Shown: positions 5,642 to 7,707 of the stretch, in pieces | How the letters are laid out: the number at the start of each line of letters is the position of its first letter | Position numbering within the stretch: the first letter of the stretch is position 1 | From: Bacillota bacterium | GTDB taxonomy: Bacteria > Bacillota > UBA4882 > UBA10575 | Direction: 5' to 3' | Assembly: GCA_003511465.1 (NCBI GenBank) | Contig: DOID01000135.1 | Location: 20,932-28,638, forward strand | Length of the DNA: 7,707 nt | Made by a program: the position numbers and the translations under genes | Notes under the pieces: generated by a model | Told to the model about the DNA's origin: nothing | Seen by the model: the letters and a program-made list of their open reading frames with translations, nothing else | Databases searched by the model: none

Positions 5642-5915
5642 CCGGATATTTAAAGGTTGGCAAAGGCAATTATTCATACGAGCGATGAGCGACAAGTCGC
5701 CCACCCTAGCAAGCTGGGGCAAGTTGAGGCAAGCGAAAGGGGAAAATCGAGCTGGAGTGAGGGAAAGTTTTGGCGGTTATTTACGCTGGTCATTCGGAGC
5801 GGCGCATCTTACCAATTCGGCCGGATATTAAAGCCGGGAGAACGACAAGCATCGAAGGCGTACTGAAGTAGCGCCCCTAAGCCGGATTAGCAGGAATTAA
5901 AGCGGGAGAATGACA
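5642..5915 (+). repeat. Short imperfect direct repeats
   Basis: CCGGATATTTAAAG at 5642-5655 recurs as CCGGATATTAAAG at 5821-5833. The segment ATTAAAGCCGGGAGAACGACA (5827-5847) recurs with one deletion and one substitution at 5897-5915, and GCCGGAT precedes each of these two copies. They could be remnants of an inserted element or duplicated regulatory sites. Confidence 0.5.
5689..5719 (+). other. Tandem hairpins with identical CAAG loops
   Basis: GCGA-CAAG-TCGC (5689-5700) is followed after three bases by CCCTAG-CAAG-CTGGGG (5704-5719; six pairs, one G-T). The CAAG motif appears twice more at 5720 and 5730, unpaired by eye. Two adjacent stems with the same tetraloop suggest a folded RNA. I do not recognise a riboswitch or small-RNA class. 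Confidence 0.4.
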
Positions 5916-5944
5916 GATTATTTTTTAACTAGGAGACGATACTT

Positions 5945-6283
5945 ATGAATCACCAGCAAGAAAACAATTGGCAGCGGGACTTTCTCATCATCGCCGGCGG
6001 GCAGACGGTGTCACTAATCGGCAGCGCTGCCGTGCAGTTTTCTTTGATCTGGTGGCTGGCCAGTGCAACGGCGTCGCCGCTTATGTGTCCATCGCGGCCG
6101 ACCTACATTACCCACTGCCCTGATGCCAGTTCGGCGACGATGCCTTTGTTACTGATCGCCGGACCGATCGCTGAAAGCCGGGGCGTCCCGTTGTGGTTTT
6201 TTGTTACCGGTGTCGTTCTTTTACTGTTTACGCTGGTCAGCGCCTTGCTTGTTCTTCCCGGTAAGGTAGATCAAGCAGGATAG
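5945..6283 (+). pseudogene. MFS transporter with large internal deletion
   Basis: The 112-residue product keeps only the two ends of an efflux-type MFS protein, which is normally about 400 residues. Residues 11-40 (from RDFLIIAGGQTVSLIGSAAV to IWWLAS) are the first membrane segment of the macrolide-efflux-like MFS branch. Residues 72-105 (AGPIAESRGVPLWFFVTGVV and the hydrophobic run after it) resemble the last membrane helix. Residues 43-65, rich in proline and cysteine, mark the junction and look out of frame. AGGAGA at 5931-5936 with 8-base spacing is an intact start. Transport cannot work with two helices. The GC content is higher than in the flavodoxin gene that follows. Confidence 0.7.
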
Positions 6284-6297
6284 AAAAAGGGTGCTCC

Positions 6298-6323
6298 CCG
6301 GCGCGCTAGGGTAGAAGCGCCGG
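6298..6323 (+). other. GC-rich hairpin after the MFS remnant
   Basis: CCGGCGC (6298-6304) and GCGCCGG (6317-6323) form a perfect 7-base stem around a 12-base loop, 15 bases after the MFS stop. No T-run follows, so termination is uncertain. It separates the MFS remnant from the flavodoxin operon. Confidence 0.5.
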
Positions 6324-6371
6324 ATCTTGAGAATGGGATTAAATTGGTGTCTTAAGAAGGAAATAATAGAT

Positions 6372-6854
6372 ATGAACAATATACTGGTAGTTTATTATTC
6401 ACTCTTCAAATCTACCGAGAATTTAGCATTGGAGATAGCGGCACAAACCGGTGGCAAATTAAGAGAATTGATTCCCGATCCAAATTATTCCTTTAACTAC
6501 AATACGGCTGCGAAAGAGGTAAGAAATCAGATTTCCAAAGGCTTTTGCCCCAAATTAAGATCGGGAAATGAAACAATAGTGGATTACCAAACAATATTTA
6601 TCGGCTCACCCAACTGGTTTAAAACATTTGCTCCACCGGTAAGGAGTTTCCTTAGGCAGCACGATTTTACGAGAAAAACAATAATTCCTTTTTGCACGCA
6701 CGGGGGTGGTGGGTTTGGTCAAATTGAAAATGATTTCGTAAAAGAATGCCCTAAATCGCTATTCCTACCCGGAATAGCGGTAAATGGTACTGTTAAATCA
6801 GAAGAGGTTACCAGCTGGCTAAGACAATTGGCGATGAAAGGTTTGAGATTATGA
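6372..6854 (+). CDS. Flavodoxin-like protein
   Basis: This is a 160-residue FMN-binding-type flavodoxin fold protein, probably a cytoplasmic electron carrier or quinone-reductase-like enzyme. The N-terminal ILVVYYSLFKSTENLA (4-19) is the phosphate-binding loop, with Ser10, Ser14 and Thr15 in place of the more common S-x-T-G-N-T. IFIGSPNWFKTFAPPVRSFL and the following TIIPFCTHGGGGFG match the W- and G-rich FMN loops of Flavodoxin_4-type proteins. ATG 6372 is preferred: AAGAAGG (6354-6360) lies 11 bases upstream, and residue 1 then leads straight into strand 1, whereas the frame extends upstream only to a TTG at 6327 without a ribosome binding site. Its TGA overlaps the next ATG (ATGA at 6851), so the two are translationally coupled. 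One sampled 60-base line is 35% GC, against 58% in the Imm5-like gene. Confidence 0.85.
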   Translation: MNNILVVYYSLFKSTENLALEIAAQTGGKLRELIPDPNYSFNYNTAAKEVRNQISKGFCPKLRSGNETIVDYQTIFIGSPNWFKTFAPPVRSFLRQHDFTRKTIIPFCTHGGGGFGQIENDFVKECPKSLFLPGIAVNGTVKSEEVTSWLRQLAMKGLRL

Positions 6855-7135
6855 ACTCAAAAATATATCAATACGATGCTGTTCTTCAATCCGCCGACAA
6901 AGGCGGCGCTTATGTCGTTTTTCCCTATGATCTCCGCGCCGAGTTCGGCAAAGGCCGGGTCAAAGTTCATGCCACCTTTGACGGCGAACCCTACGATGGC
7001 AGCATCGTCAACATGGGCGTGAAAAATGCGGACGGTTCAGTCTGCTATATCATCGGTGTGCGGAAAGACATACGGATGAAAATCAGTAAACAGCCGGGCG
7101 CTAGCGTCCGAGTTACGATACAAGAGAGGGATTGA
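6851..7135 (+). CDS. DUF1905 domain protein
   Basis: The 94-residue protein is a single DUF1905-type beta-barrel domain. The opening YQYDAVLQSADKGGAYVVFP, the RAEFGKGRVKVHATFDGEPY block and the later IIGVRKDIRMKISKQPGASV are typical of that family, which often occurs alone or fused to a YdeI-like bacteriocin-protection domain. The fused partner is absent here. No catalytic residues are known for the family, so its activity is open. The start overlaps the flavodoxin stop by four bases (ATGA), and the Imm5-like gene begins 3 bases after its own stop, so the three genes are one operon. Confidence 0.8.
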   Translation: MNSKIYQYDAVLQSADKGGAYVVFPYDLRAEFGKGRVKVHATFDGEPYDGSIVNMGVKNADGSVCYIIGVRKDIRMKISKQPGASVRVTIQERD

Positions 7136-7138
7136 CCG

Positions 7139-7672
7139 ATGGCAAAGAAACTTCGTAAAATGCTCGGCGATGTGAATGCGCCGTCAACGGTTGCGCTTAT
7201 GAGCCTGATTGACACCCAGAGCAAGATGACCATCTGCAACTGGTGTATTAACTACGCCGAGGCAAACATTCTCCCGATCTTCGAGAAGCATTGCCCCAAT
7301 GACTCCCGCCCGCGAAACGCGCTAAATGCGGCCCGCGACTACCTTGCCGGTAAGGTGAAATTTCCGGTGGTTAAGAACATCATTTTGAATGAATGCCACG
7401 CCGCCGCCCGCGAGCTGGACGCCAACCCTGTGGCGCAAGCAGCGGCGCGCGCTTGTGGACAAGCCTCGGCGGTGGTGCATACGCTCTCCCACTCCCTTGG
7501 ACTCTACTTCTACGGCGCGGCGGCCATCGCCTATGACCGCGTCGGGTTGAACGAAAATGCCGAAGTATATAATATGATCGCCGAGGAAGTCTGCGCGGAG
7601 ATGACGGCGGCTTTACAAGCCGTAGCCGTCGCGGACGAGCCGAATCCGGCGAAAATTAAATGGACTTGCTGA
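7139..7672 (+). CDS. Imm5-like putative immunity protein
   Basis: The 177-residue all-helical soluble protein resembles the putative immunity proteins with an Imm5-like domain. Conserved-looking blocks are TQSKMTICNWCINYAEANIL, RPRNALNAARDYLAGKVKFP, NECHAAARELDANP and SHSLGLYFYGAAAIAYDRVG, ending PNPAKIKWTC. Such proteins are predicted to protect a cell from a toxin, but I know of no tested function. Several histidines and cysteines (CNWC, ECH, VHTLSHS) could bind metal. AGAGAGGG at 7123-7130 gives the start. No toxin gene lies in the window. The high GC (58% in a sampled line) differs from the flavodoxin gene at the head of the same operon, which hints at separate origin. Orphan immunity genes in operons with redox or stress proteins may have been repurposed. 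Confidence 0.75.
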   Translation: MAKKLRKMLGDVNAPSTVALMSLIDTQSKMTICNWCINYAEANILPIFEKHCPNDSRPRNALNAARDYLAGKVKFPVVKNIILNECHAAARELDANPVAQAAARACGQASAVVHTLSHSLGLYFYGAAAIAYDRVGLNENAEVYNMIAEEVCAEMTAALQAVAVADEPNPAKIKWTC

Positions 7673-7684
7673 AGAGGTATTCTA

Positions 7685-7707
7685 ATGTGGAAATGCCCGA
7701 AGTGCGG
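7685..7707 (+). CDS. Zinc-ribbon protein, 5' end only
   Basis: GAAGAGGT at 7671-7678 precedes ATG 7685 by 6 bases. The visible residues are MWKCPKCG, the opening of a CxxC zinc ribbon of the kind found at the N-terminus of many small Bacillota proteins. It starts 12 bases after the Imm5-like stop, so it is probably the fourth gene of the operon. The window ends within its eighth codon. Confidence 0.65.

Larger units (their letters stand above)
5338..5944. other. Gene-poor region with hairpins and repeats
   Basis: I find no gene here that I would defend. Open frames exist, such as 5657-5866 on the plus strand and a 70-codon frame overlapping it, but neither has a ribosome binding site or family features, and two frames being open at once suggests non-coding DNA of moderate GC. 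From 5395 to 5530 several short interrupted frames look like decayed coding sequence or a leader. 5642-5915 carries the hairpins and repeats listed separately. AGGAGA at 5931-5936 belongs to the next gene. Confidence 0.5.

Noticed and set aside
5657..5866. 69-codon plus-strand ORF
   Set aside because: It starts at a TTG without a ribosome binding site, a second frame is open over the same bases, and the product resembles nothing recognisable. The region looks more like structured non-coding DNA.
7045..7239. Minus-strand ORF of 64 codons
   Set aside because: It is a shadow of the DUF1905 and Imm5-like genes.
1..7707. CRISPR array, tRNA, rRNA or insertion sequence
   Set aside because: I saw no regularly spaced repeats, no tRNA cloverleaf or rRNA signature, and no transposase motif or paired terminal inverted repeats.

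Overview
The window looks like a piece of a Bacillota (Firmicutes) chromosome. The genes are short, sit behind strong AGGAGG-type ribosome binding sites, use GTG starts in places and have sigma-A-like promoters, and the regulator is a Bacillus-type PerR. The gene at 2922-3671 encodes a secreted protein that looks like an outer-membrane beta-barrel ending in phenylalanine. If that reading is right, a diderm Bacillota lineage such as the Negativicutes (Sporomusa/Pelosinus type) is the best guess, but the inference rests on that one gene.

Layout. 15-962 is a 1-phosphofructokinase-type sugar kinase. 994-2297 is a peroxide-defence unit: a consensus promoter, a double PerR box, perR, a short gap with an odd chain of tiny overlapping ORFs, rubrerythrin, and a strong terminator. 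2332-2747 is a small helical protein of unknown function with an internal duplication. 2852-3671 is the AT-rich beta-barrel gene with its own promoter. 3668-4444 is a graveyard of gene pieces on both strands. It includes a scrap with a rubrerythrin-like peptide, the first 25 codons of a GNAT acetyltransferase, a tyrosine-rich tail, and the front half of an AbrB-type regulator, closed by a terminator at 4492-4523. 4522-5337 (minus strand) is an intact alpha/beta hydrolase.

5338-5944 has no convincing gene, but it holds hairpins and short direct repeats. 5945-6283 is an MFS transporter collapsed to its first and last membrane segments. 6372-7707 is a tight operon: flavodoxin-like protein, DUF1905 protein, Imm5-like putative immunity protein, and the start of a zinc-ribbon protein that runs off the window.

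How they work together. PerR should sense peroxide and repress its own transcript. Rubrerythrin, probably on the same transcript, would remove the peroxide. The last operon is translationally coupled (ATGA overlap, then gaps of 3 and 12 bases), but its function is not known. Base composition rises sharply inside it, from about 35% GC in a sampled stretch of the flavodoxin gene to about 58% in the Imm5-like gene, so it may have been assembled from pieces of different origin. Protein identities come from recognising motifs by eye; no database search was run.
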